Notes: a model not told the origin generated them from the sequence alone. DNA of 26,986 bases from Anaerofustis sp. (GCF_019420015.1 NZ_JAHZIA010000024.1:1-26986), one strand, 5' to 3'. Counted from the first letter of the stretch, positions 16,225 through 22,710 are shown. Program-made: numbers and translations.

Positions 16225-17235
16225 ATGCAAATACATATAATGAGAAAAGGTGAGACAATAGATGATTTATGCCGTTTATATTCTGTTTGCAAAAGTGATA
16301 TTATTGAAGCAAATGAACTTGGGTATAATGCAAAACTTTCGGAAGGAGAAAATGTTATTATTCCGGGGAAGTATTTTTATTACTTTAAGCCTGCAGAAGA
16401 AAGTTTTGATGATGTACTAAAAAAATTTCATATAAGTAAGGAGGATTTGTATTTACATAACGAAACTCCTTTGAGCTTCAAAGACGGAAGTGTAAGATTA
16501 AAAATGGAATTTAAAAGAAAAGATTCAGAAGTCTATTCTTTGGTCGATTTGAGTATGAACAGCAAAGCCTTTATAGAGGCGGATCTGGAAAGTAAATATT
16601 TGACGGGTATGCTTGGATATAACTGCATAGGAAATGACAGTGACAAATTTTATTTTGAGGATTATTACTTAAAGAAAATTCACGATATAGACAGGTTATG
16701 TGTAAGTCCGGTAATAAGCAACCTTCGATATGAAAAATATGATTTTCTTATAGAGTATATAGAAAATATTATAGACGGGAAATATTACCTTGATGTTACT
16801 TTGTATTATGATATAACTGAAATTGATATTGAATATTTATTTGAATTGTTATCTGAAAGGAAAATAAAATCTAATTTTATTTTGGACTTTTATCTTCTTG
16901 AAAAAGTTTTAAAAGATGATAAATTTATTGATATATTAAATAAAAATGCAAATAAAGTATTTATTTTGCCAAATTTTATCAATGATTATAAGTATACTTC
17001 TTCTAGAGAGTACTATATGTTTTTGAATAAGCTTAAAAAGTTTGATAAAGACAAAGTGTCGGTAGGGCTTAATTTAAATTACTCTTATAAAGAAGATATT
17101 ATAAATATAATGAAGAAGGTGGAATTTATATATGATTTGGATTTTAAGTCGATTGTTCTTTTTGCTTGTGGTAATAGATTCTTTAAAATGGGTTATGTTT
17201 TAAATTATTTTTTTAATATCAAAAAAGGTTTATAG
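16225..17235 (+). CDS. LysM-domain protein of unknown function
   Basis: A 336-residue protein. Residues 1-47 form a clear LysM domain (QIHIMRKGETIDDLCRLY ... LSEGENVIIPG), and residues 50-85 look like a second, weaker one. The remaining 250 residues are rich in Tyr, Phe, Lys and Ile. The layout recalls YaaH/SleL-type spore proteins (LysM plus GH18), but I see no DxxDxE catalytic motif. No signal peptide is present, as in some spore-coat LysM proteins. ATG at 16225 is chosen because GGGAGG lies five bases upstream; an in-frame TTG at 16213 overlaps the terminator. It has no own promoter that I can see and may depend on read-through from the redox operon. Confidence 0.75.
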   Translation: MQIHIMRKGETIDDLCRLYSVCKSDIIEANELGYNAKLSEGENVIIPGKYFYYFKPAEESFDDVLKKFHISKEDLYLHNETPLSFKDGSVRLKMEFKRKDSEVYSLVDLSMNSKAFIEADLESKYLTGMLGYNCIGNDSDKFYFEDYYLKKIHDIDRLCVSPVISNLRYEKYDFLIEYIENIIDGKYYLDVTLYYDITEIDIEYLFELLSERKIKSNFILDFYLLEKVLKDDKFIDILNKNANKVFILPNFINDYKYTSSREYYMFLNKLKKFDKDKVSVGLNLNYSYKEDIINIMKKVEFIYDLDFKSIVLFACGNRFFKMGYVLNYFFNIKKGL

Positions 17236-17310
17236 TATTTATTTATAAAGTTTATTTTAATATTTTATATGTTATTTAGATGTCGTTACAGCAATGTAAT
17301 TTAATAAAAT

Positions 17311-17339
17311 TTGGATATTTAATAAAAATGTATTATAAT
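17311..17339 (+). promoter_or_regulatory. Likely sigma-A promoter of the radical-SAM-like gene
   Basis: TTGGAT at 17311-17316, a 17-base spacer and TATAAT at 17334-17339. The start codon is about 113 bases downstream, giving a longer leader (about 105 bases) than the other genes here. No further structure is obvious in that leader. Confidence 0.55.
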
Positions 17340-17452
17340 ATATAAAATATACTTGAAAATTATATTGCAATTATATCTTAAGTTTCTATTATTACGGTAA
17401 TATATAATTCAATGATAAAATACGATACGATAATTATTGAAGGAGACAGTCG

Positions 17453-18337
17453 ATGAAGGGGTTAATATATAATATAGAAAAATATACCACACAGTCCGGA
17501 CCCGGGTTCAGAACGGTTGTGTATATGAAAGGCAGTACTTTAAATACACCGTGGAAAGAGCATCCCGAAGCAGAGCATAATGATGTTGAAATGTTGTTTG
17601 ATAAAGAAAAATGCAACTTTTGTTATAAATGCGTAAAAGCATGCAATGAAAGGCTGATAGCAGAAGAAGAGGATAGGGTTTTTGAGTGTACGAAGTGTGG
17701 CAAATGTGTTGAAGCATGTCCAAGAGGAGCAAGAAAGCTTATCGGAGAATATGTATCGGTTGATGAGTTGATTGACAGAATAATGCCCGAAATGGAGTAT
17801 TATAAGGCTAGCGGGGGAGGCGTGACTTTTGCAGGCGGCGAACCGTTGATGCAAAATGAGTTTCTTCTTGAAGTGGTAAAGAAGCTAAAAGAAAAAGATG
17901 TAAATGTTGCTATATTTACATCGGGTTTTGTTGATTATAAAATATTTGAGAAGTTTATACCTTATACGGATTATTTTATATATGATTTAAAATTAATAAA
18001 CAGTGACATCCATAAAAAATATACTAATGAAGACAATGAGCTTATTATTGAAAACTTAAAGAAGATATCTTTCAGTATGTCTAAAGTGATAGTGATGGTT
18101 ACTTTTATAAGTGAAGTAAACTGCAATATGGATGAGTTAAAATTAATCGTTTCTTTCCTATCCAAACTTGAGTTGGAGGGGATATATGTTAAAGGGTACA
18201 ATGCCGGAAGCTGTGAAATGTACAGACTTTTGGGCAAGGAACAAACCGTAAAATTTCATGCTCCAAATAAAAAAACAATAATTAATATTTCGAATTTGTT
18301 TAAAAGAATATGCGATAATGTGAAAATCCTTCAGTAA
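17453..18337 (+). CDS. Glycyl-radical-enzyme activase homologue lacking the radical-SAM cysteines
   Basis: A 294-residue protein alignable end to end with PflA-type activases that carry two extra [4Fe-4S] clusters. GPGFRTVVYMKG (16-27) leads into the site where CX3CX2C should be, but residues 28, 32 and 35 are Ser, Thr and Lys. The ferredoxin-like insert is complete: C54, C57, C60, C64 and C79, C82, C85, C89. The SAM-binding GGGVTFAGGEPL (121-132) and YDLK (177-180) are kept. It therefore cannot bind the SAM cluster in the usual way and is probably not an activase. No glycyl radical enzyme gene is nearby. ATG start with GAAGGAGA. It may work with the equally degenerate hydrogenase-like protein upstream. 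Confidence 0.85.
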   Translation: MKGLIYNIEKYTTQSGPGFRTVVYMKGSTLNTPWKEHPEAEHNDVEMLFDKEKCNFCYKCVKACNERLIAEEEDRVFECTKCGKCVEACPRGARKLIGEYVSVDELIDRIMPEMEYYKASGGGVTFAGGEPLMQNEFLLEVVKKLKEKDVNVAIFTSGFVDYKIFEKFIPYTDYFIYDLKLINSDIHKKYTNEDNELIIENLKKISFSMSKVIVMVTFISEVNCNMDELKLIVSFLSKLELEGIYVKGYNAGSCEMYRLLGKEQTVKFHAPNKKTIINISNLFKRICDNVKILQ

Positions 18338-18356
18338 GGATTTTCTTTTTATTTTT
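18322..18356 (+). terminator. Terminator overlapping the end of the activase-like gene
   Basis: GAAAATCCTT (18322-18331) and AAGGATTTTC (18336-18345) form a ten-base stem with a four-base loop, then a T-rich run. The stop codon lies at the loop-stem border. The following 300 bases up to 18637 are AT-rich and hold no gene or promoter I can support. Confidence 0.85.
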
Positions 18357-18637
18357 ATGCTTTCAAAAGGGTGAATTATACGATAAAGTAGTATTGATAA
18401 TAGTTTTTTGAGGGTTGTATTTTTTTGATTATATTATATAATATTATTTGCAGACTTTTGCAGGGAAATACATTTTATACAAATATGTATTGAGTAATGA
18501 GGGTATTAAGGTACATATATTAATAATATCAGACATAATCAAATAAATTGGCAGTAAAGAATTATAATTAATAAATGCGGCTTATTTAGGTATTCTTATT
18601 ATTTTCTTTTTAAGATTTTATTAGGAGATTTGGGGTT

Positions 18638-18973
18638 ATGGCAAAAAGTGAGAATTATAAAACTTTTGAAAAAAGGCTGAAGGGTGTAAATAGTAAAAAG
18701 AAAAGATTGGGATTGATAGAACAACTGGATACGACAGACGAAAGTATTATCAAAGAAAAAGAAATGATAACAAAGGAACTTTTATTTTTTGAAAAGGCTA
18801 TAAATTCATTGGAGACAGTTGATAAAAATATTATAGAATCTAATTATTTGGATAAAATGAGTATGATAAAAATAGCGGAAGAAACAAACTATACCGCTTG
18901 TGTATGTTCAAGAAAAAAAGTTAAAGCCGTAAAACATCTTATGTATTTGATGACAGGCATAAAAGAAGATTAA
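18638..18973 (+). CDS. Small sigma-70 region 4-like / ArpU-like DNA-binding protein
   Basis: A 111-residue, Lys/Glu-rich protein. Residues 1-50 are probably coiled coil. Residues 57-105 (from SLETVDKNIIESNYLDKMSM) look like the helix-turn-helix of sigma-70 region 4 or of phage late regulators of the ArpU/DUF1492 type. There is no region 2, so it is not a complete sigma factor. ATG start with AGGAG twelve bases upstream. It lies between host genes and the prophage, is oriented against the disrupted PBP gene, and may be a leftover of an older phage. Exact function unknown. Confidence 0.6.
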   Translation: MAKSENYKTFEKRLKGVNSKKKRLGLIEQLDTTDESIIKEKEMITKELLFFEKAINSLETVDKNIIESNYLDKMSMIKIAEETNYTACVCSRKKVKAVKHLMYLMTGIKED

Positions 18974-19000
18974 AAAGGAAGGTATGACCTTCCTTTTATT
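18972..19000. terminator. Bidirectional terminator between the sigma-like gene and the PBP fragment
   Basis: AAAAGGAAGGT and ACCTTCCTTTT form an 11-bp stem with an ATG loop, flanked by A and T runs. It overlaps the stop codon of both convergent reading frames. Confidence 0.88.
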
Positions 19001-19256
19001 TATTTTCCATATATAATGTTTCAAATGCAATACTGTCAAATACTTTAAGGGCAGGTCCTGAACCGTATCCTCCGTTTTCTATGAATACCGTCATTGCATA
19101 CTTTGGATTATCGTAAGGAAAGTATCCGCAAAACCAAGCATGAGGATGTTCTTTTTCTGTATTTTCTGCCGTACCCGTTTTACCTGCCGCTTTTCCGAGT
19201 TCTTTAAGAGAATTATTTTTTGCCGTTCCTTCGAGTGATGGGACTTGAAAAATCAA
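18996..19256 (-). pseudogene. C-terminal fragment of a class B penicillin-binding protein, cut by prophage insertion
   Basis: The 80-odd codons encode the end of a transpeptidase domain: LEGTAKNNSL, then AAGKTGTAEN with the KTG motif, then HAWFCGYFPYDNPKYAMTVF and ENGGYGSG. This matches PbpA/PBP2-type enzymes that cross-link peptidoglycan. The active-site SxxK and the SxN motif, which must lie upstream, are missing: going upstream, similarity ends near Val-Pro-Ser (about 19245) and the frame meets a stop at about 19266. The integrase gene begins right beyond. The N-terminal portion should lie past the right end of the prophage, outside this window. Any start (TTG at 19256) is accidental, so this piece is not expected to be functional alone. 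Confidence 0.85.
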
Positions 19257-19334
19257 TAACCCCCTTTATTTGTAAGGGGGGTAAGGGCTAAGGTTTATAT
19301 ACAATGATAAAAATAACACATTTTGTAACACACT
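19230..19334. other. Left attachment junction (attL) of the prophage, approximate
   Basis: PBP-like coding ends near 19245 and the integrase stop is at 19335, so the crossover lies between them, probably at the PBP-like edge around 19230-19250. The core repeat cannot be read because the right end of the prophage is not in the window. Confidence 0.5.
19258..19283 (-). terminator. Probable terminator of the integrase gene
   Basis: On the minus strand a C-run (ACCCCCCTTA) and a G-run (AAGGGGGT) pair around a seven-base loop with one bulge, followed by TATTGATTTTT. It lies 50 bases after the integrase stop and close to the attachment junction. Confidence 0.55.
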
Positions 19335-20453
19335 TTATTTTATAATATATCTAAACACGGCTTCTATCTTTTCAGAAGCGTTTATTAGTTCTCTATATGT
19401 CTCATGGACATATATACTTGTATCCATTTTTTTAGCATGCCCGCCGATTTTTTTTAGTATTCTTTCCTCTATACATGAATATGCATTTGTAAAAAATGTG
19501 TGTCTAAGCCAATGAAGAGTGATTTTAGGATTTAAGTTATTGTATTTAACATAGTTATTAAATCTTCTTGTGAGTTTATCTGGTGTTATAAAATCTCCTG
19601 TATCTAAATCGGGAAATACATAAGCAGAGATTATTTTATTAGCTTTTAATAATTCTCTTTGTTGCTTAAGTATTTTGTTCGCAATATTTGGTAATACTTG
19701 ATTTCTTTTTGCGTTTTCTGTTTTACCTTCTGTAACTTCTCTATTTTCGTTTATAGATCTTTTTATCTCCATTATTGTATGATTATCTATTTGTTTAAAA
19801 TCTTTCCATTGAAGACCTATTAATTCTCCTCTCCTTAATCCTGTTACACAAGCGAACCTATATGTATAAATATAATCATCTTTTGTAGGTACATCATATA
19901 CTAATGCAATATCGGAGGAAAATAATATGTTTATTTCTTTATCTGTGAGGGTATTTCTTTTTTGTAGTTTTTTTGCTTGTTTGGGAATATATAAATCTAT
20001 TGGTACAAGTGTTGTTATTTTACGCTTCCTACCATATTTGCAAAGTTCGTTAAACCATGATTTGATTTCTTTTATAGTTCCTTGTGATTTACCTTTTTTA
20101 TATGCAGTGTTTAATACTTGTTGTATATCTTGTTCTGTGAGTTCACTCATTTTTTTATTACCTATTTTAGAAACCCAACAATTATAAATAGATTTATATC
20201 TTGCATATCGGCTTGAACCTATTTCTTTCATCTGCCATTTTTCTTCTATCATTATTTTTTGAAGTTCTGATATTTTTATATCTGAACTTATTCCATATTC
20301 TAACCACTTATCAGCTTTACTGTTTGCTTCTCTTTGCCCTTTTCTTCCTTTTGTAGAGCTATAAAAGCTTTTTCGTTTACCTTCTCTTTGTACGTTAATT
20401 TGCCATCTTTTATATTTATCAGACCATTTAGCCGTATTTGTTCTTTTTTGCAT
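19335..20453 (-). CDS. Phage tyrosine-recombinase integrase
   Basis: A 372-residue integrase. Residues 1-60 form the basic arm-binding domain (KWSDKYKRWQINVQREGKRK), residues 62-150 the SAM-like core-binding domain, and residues 165-372 the catalytic domain. Catalytic residues: R207 in TGLRRGE, H314 and R317 in HWLRHTF, H339 in GGH, and nucleophile Y348 in SIYVH; a Lys near 244-249 fits the beta-hairpin lysine. It catalyses insertion into, and with an excisionase removal from, the PBP gene next to it. ATG start with AAAGGAG nine bases upstream. It has its own promoter upstream; no excisionase gene is recognised. Confidence 0.95.
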   Translation of the reverse strand: MQKRTNTAKWSDKYKRWQINVQREGKRKSFYSSTKGRKGQREANSKADKWLEYGISSDIKISELQKIMIEEKWQMKEIGSSRYARYKSIYNCWVSKIGNKKMSELTEQDIQQVLNTAYKKGKSQGTIKEIKSWFNELCKYGRKRKITTLVPIDLYIPKQAKKLQKRNTLTDKEINILFSSDIALVYDVPTKDDYIYTYRFACVTGLRRGELIGLQWKDFKQIDNHTIMEIKRSINENREVTEGKTENAKRNQVLPNIANKILKQQRELLKANKIISAYVFPDLDTGDFITPDKLTRRFNNYVKYNNLNPKITLHWLRHTFFTNAYSCIEERILKKIGGHAKKMDTSIYVHETYRELINASEKIEAVFRYIIK

Positions 20454-20518
20454 AAAAATAACACTCCTTTTTTAAGTTCGATTAATGTTCGATTGATTTT
20501 GAAGTGCCATTTTGCTAA

Positions 20519-20548
20519 AATATAGTTGCGTATTATATTTAGTGTCAA
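20519..20548 (-). promoter_or_regulatory. Integrase promoter with flanking inverted repeats
   Basis: Minus-strand consensus TTGACA (20543-20548), 18-base spacer, TATATT (20519-20524). An eight-base inverted repeat GTGCCATT (20504-20511) and AATGGCAC (20547-20554) brackets the promoter and overlaps the -35 element. The direct repeat GTTCGATT occurs at 20476-20483 and 20487-20494, one helical turn apart, in the leader. These could be sites for a phage regulator controlling integration. Confidence 0.6.
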
Positions 20549-20559
20549 TGGCACAACTT

Positions 20560-20600
20560 GAACTTTGAATGGTTCTCTTGCTATTCAAAGTTCTTTTTAT
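20560..20600 (+). repeat. Hairpin between the SHOCT gene and the integrase gene
   Basis: GAACTTTGAAT (20560-20570) and ATTCAAAGTTC (20583-20593) form an 11-bp stem with a 12-base loop. The T-run follows it only on the plus strand, where no gene ends, so its role on the minus-strand transcript is unclear; it may limit read-through from the lysogeny operon. Confidence 0.6.
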
Positions 20601-20633
20601 AGTTTATAAATATTATTAAATCATCAAGGGGAC

Positions 20634-21170
20634 TTAATTAATTACCCCCTTTTTTAATTGTTCAAATTCTTCCTTTGTTAATAAGCCTCCTTCTAATAAT
20701 TTTTTTAATTTATATAATTCATTTACTGTATTAATAGTTTCATTGTTTCCTCCTAGTGTTTTAATATTATTATTTTCTCTAAATTCACTCAATAATGTAC
20801 TTATATCTTTATAGATGTCATTAACAGCAACGCCTGAGAATACAAGTGTATTTTTCATGTTTTTATAATAATAATCAATTAACATATACTGTTCTTTTTT
20901 AGATATTTTCTTTTTTGCTGCAAAAGCAAATACTCCTAAGGTTAATAATCTAGTTGCTGTAACTTTTTTTTCTATATTTTCTCTTGTATCTAAGGACACA
21001 TTAATTATATCTCTTAGTGATACAGTAGTGCTATAATTTATATTTAATGACATATCGTAGATTCTTATACATTCTTTATCAACTTGCAAACATACATATT
21101 CTTCGGCTATTTCTGGATGATTACCATGAAATGATACAAGATATATCTCATTTGTTTTTTGCTTTTTCAT
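20634..21170 (-). CDS. SHOCT-domain phage protein
   Basis: A 178-residue protein. The last 30 residues (LYKLKKLLEGGLLTKEEFEQ) form a SHOCT domain, a short helical module usually found at the end of other proteins. Residues 8-110 are strand-rich (YLVSFHGNHPEI, DKECIRIYDMSL) and look like a small PH-like barrel with a hydrophobic stretch LLTLGVFAFAA near 90-100. Such proteins are common between the repressor and integrase of Firmicutes prophages; a role in superinfection exclusion or host interaction is possible but unproven. Start ATG with AAAGGGG upstream, 24 bases after the preceding gene. Confidence 0.7.
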   Translation of the reverse strand: MKKQKTNEIYLVSFHGNHPEIAEEYVCLQVDKECIRIYDMSLNINYSTTVSLRDIINVSLDTRENIEKKVTATRLLTLGVFAFAAKKKISKKEQYMLIDYYYKNMKNTLVFSGVAVNDIYKDISTLLSEFRENNNIKTLGGNNETINTVNELYKLKKLLEGGLLTKEEFEQLKKGVIN

Positions 21171-21194
21171 ATTGATCCCCTTTATTTAATGTAT

Positions 21195-21404
21195 TTAATG
21201 ATTTTCTTCTTCAATTGCCCCAACATCTATCTTGTCAAAATCATTATTTTTAATGTGTTCGATTTCATGTTTTATAGTTTCTTTTTGTTGTTCGTAATTT
21301 AACTTTGGATTTATAAAAATAGTGTAAAAATCTTCTACCGCATTGTATTTAATAAATCCTTTGGTTTTTATGGGCATGTTTAAATACACAATGCTATAAT
21401 CCAT
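21195..21404 (-). CDS. Short ImmA/IrrE-like metalloprotease
   Basis: A 69-residue protein with a zinc-protease motif HEIEH (residues 46-50) in TIKHEIEHIKNNDF, preceded by the strands YTIFINPKLNYEQQ. Full ImmA proteins are longer; short versions of this type occur in Firmicutes prophages next to the repressor. ImmA-type proteases cleave the cognate repressor to start excision or induction, so the adjacent cI-like protein is the probable substrate. It overlaps the repressor gene by 11 bases and has AAGGAG inside that gene, so the two are translationally coupled. Confidence 0.78.
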   Translation of the reverse strand: MDYSIVYLNMPIKTKGFIKYNAVEDFYTIFINPKLNYEQQKETIKHEIEHIKNNDFDKIDVGAIEEENH

Positions 21405-21762
21405 CTTCTCCTTTTTCCTTCCTTTGCAGTGCTTCTACCATACCAATAACAGCTTTTAAATCTTCAGGTGACAAGTCTTTTGAAGCATCAAATAAAATTT
21501 TCATTTCAGGATTATCAAATACTTCTTGAGCAATTTTAGATGTTTCAGGATTTGTGTAATAATTTCCTTTTTTATCTCCTGTAATTAAATAATCAACTGT
21601 AACGTTAAAGTAGTCAGCAATTTTTTGAAGCCTATCAACATTAGGACTACTAGTTTTCATTTTAATAATTGATCCTCTGCTAAAACCTAATACTTTTTCT
21701 AAATTTGTAATTGCAATATTATTTTTTTTACATAAATTTTTTATTAAATCGAAAGTATCCAT
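21394..21762 (-). CDS. cI-like HTH (XRE family) lysogeny repressor
   Basis: A 122-residue protein. Residues 4-60 are a typical XRE helix-turn-helix (NNIAITNLEKVLGFSRGSI ... LQKIADYFNVTVDYLITG). The remaining half is acidic and helical and lacks the LexA/CI peptidase Ser-Lys pair. It thus depends on another route for removal, consistent with the ImmA-like protease encoded next. It should bind the three operators just upstream and repress the rightward early promoter. ATG start with AAAGGTG. Confidence 0.88.
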   Translation of the reverse strand: MDTFDLIKNLCKKNNIAITNLEKVLGFSRGSIIKMKTSSPNVDRLQKIADYFNVTVDYLITGDKKGNYYTNPETSKIAQEVFDNPEMKILFDASKDLSPEDLKAVIGMVEALQRKEKGEDGL

Positions 21763-21782
21763 ATAAATTCACCTTTAAAAAA

Positions 21783-21796
21783 TTGAAAATTTTCAA
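21783..21796. promoter_or_regulatory. Phage operator 1
   Basis: TTGAAAATTTTCAA, a perfect 14-base palindrome 21 bases upstream of the repressor start codon. It is the most symmetrical of three related sites and is placed to let the repressor control its own gene. Confidence 0.75.
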
Positions 21797-21805
21797 CAAA
21801 AAGTA

Positions 21806-21833
21806 TTGACAATTTGAATATATTCGATATAAT
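21806..21833 (+). promoter_or_regulatory. Rightward early promoter
   Basis: Fully consensus TTGACA (21806-21811) and TATAAT (21828-21833) with a 16-base spacer. Operator 2 fills the spacer. It drives the Cro-like gene and the early operon and should be silent in the lysogen. Confidence 0.88.
21814..21827. promoter_or_regulatory. Phage operator 2
   Basis: TTGAATATATTCGA, a near-palindrome exactly 31 bases downstream of operator 1, between the -35 and -10 of the early promoter. Confidence 0.75.
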
Positions 21834-21844
21834 TGTAAAAGAGG

Positions 21845-21858
21845 TTGAAAATATTCGA
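21845..21858. promoter_or_regulatory. Phage operator 3
   Basis: TTGAAAATATTCGA, 31 bases downstream of operator 2, at the expected transcription start region of the early promoter. Confidence 0.72.
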
Positions 21859-21959
21859 TAAACAAATTGTCTATATATATTTTTTTATTGATAGTTTAAG
21901 TTTATTATAAGTTTTTAATATATATATGTCAATAAAAAGTTGATTATTTTCTACAAAAC

Positions 21960-22289
21960 TAGTTGGCAAAAGAATAAAGGATAACGGATTTCCTGTGAGG
22001 AACAAAAATCCTTCATAGAAAACGAATAAACGTTGATAAAAAATTCGTAGAGTTGGATTGCGAAAAAATAATATCTAACAGGTTATGGCTGAACATATTT
22101 AAGAGCTTAATCATAGACAGGATTTCTTTTTAGTGTCGGTTTTTTTCTTTGTTTTATTTGGTTTTAAATCTTCATCCTGTCTATGGTTAACCTTTTAAAG
22201 GTTAGAAAGGAGGAAGTGGTTTGCCAAAGATAATATTTTTGTAATTTGATATATCTTTTTTTGTACATTTATCTTTGGTAAACAAAATT
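21960..22289 (+). other. Structured untranslated leader of the early operon
   Basis: About 330 bases without a credible gene on either strand but with several inverted repeats. There is a nested hairpin at 21986-22011 (GGATT...AATCC around TTCCT GTG AGGAA). A 19-base stem with arms 22105-22123 and 22174-22192 has 17 exact and one G-U pair and a 50-base U-rich loop. The palindrome TAACCTTTTAAAGGTTA lies at about 22187-22203. A 15-base repeat pair is found at 22219-22233 and 22269-22283 (14 of 15 match). A good ribosome site (AAAGGAGG, 22206-22213) is followed by TTG and only seven codons. It could be an antiterminator or attenuator RNA or a small RNA. Confidence 0.5.
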
Positions 22290-22511
22290 ATGAAAAGTTA
22301 TAAAAAAATAAGAGCAAGACTTTTGGAAATTGGAGGAAATTTAGATACATTATCTAAATCAATTGGCAAGTCAAGAAGTTATGTTAATCAAAGGATTAAT
22401 GCTTATCGGTATTGGAGCGAAGAAGATATTTATAAAATATTACATTTTCTTGACGTTCCAGAGGAAAATTTATCAGAGTTTTTTAATTTAAAAGAAAGGA
22501 GAGGTAACTAA
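22290..22511 (+). CDS. Cro-like helix-turn-helix protein
   Basis: A 73-residue protein beginning MKSYKKIRARLLEIGGNLDT, with a helix-turn-helix around residues 18-45 (LSKSIGKSRSYVNQRINAYR), similar to DUF739-type phage Cro/repressor proteins. As first gene after the operator region it is the likely Cro. ATG at 22290 has no ribosome site; an in-frame TTG at 22275 has none either. The nearest strong site (22206-22213) serves a seven-codon leader. Translation may thus be coupled or controlled by the hairpin whose right arm (22269-22283) ends just before the ATG. Confidence 0.8.
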   Translation: MKSYKKIRARLLEIGGNLDTLSKSIGKSRSYVNQRINAYRYWSEEDIYKILHFLDVPEENLSEFFNLKERRGN

Positions 22512-22693
22512 TGGGAAGGATTTTAATTGAACGTAAAAATAACAGTATGGAGTTGAATATATGTTCAATGAGCAATTTTGAAGTAGCAGCTGGTTTAAAA
22601 ATGCTTTTGGACTATATGCAAAATGATATGGGAGTAAAACAAGAAACATTTAAGTTGTTCGTTGAATTTATTATTGATACTCCTATGGGATAA
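22511..22693 (+). CDS. Small phage protein of unknown function
   Basis: 60 residues, starting MGRILIERKNNSMELNICS, with a helical second half (LKMLLDYMQND). The start overlaps the stop of the Cro-like gene (TAATG), and GGAGAGG lies in the end of that gene, so the two are coupled. No known domain is recognised. Confidence 0.65.
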   Translation: MGRILIERKNNSMELNICSMSNFEVAAGLKMLLDYMQNDMGVKQETFKLFVEFIIDTPMG

Positions 22694-22710
22694 AAGAAAT
22701 GAGGTAACTA

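Noticed and set aside
18338..18637. Promoter or small RNA in the gap after the activase-like gene
   Set aside because: Several -10-like strings exist, but none has a -35 partner at proper distance; no stable hairpin with T-run is seen beyond the terminator.
19230..19334. A tRNA-type attachment site
   Set aside because: No tRNA fold can be drawn; the junction is in a protein-coding gene.
20300..20554. 84-codon minus-strand frame overlapping the integrase start, a possible excisionase
   Set aside because: Most of it overlaps the conserved N-terminus of the integrase in another frame, and the sequence is not like an excisionase helix-turn-helix.
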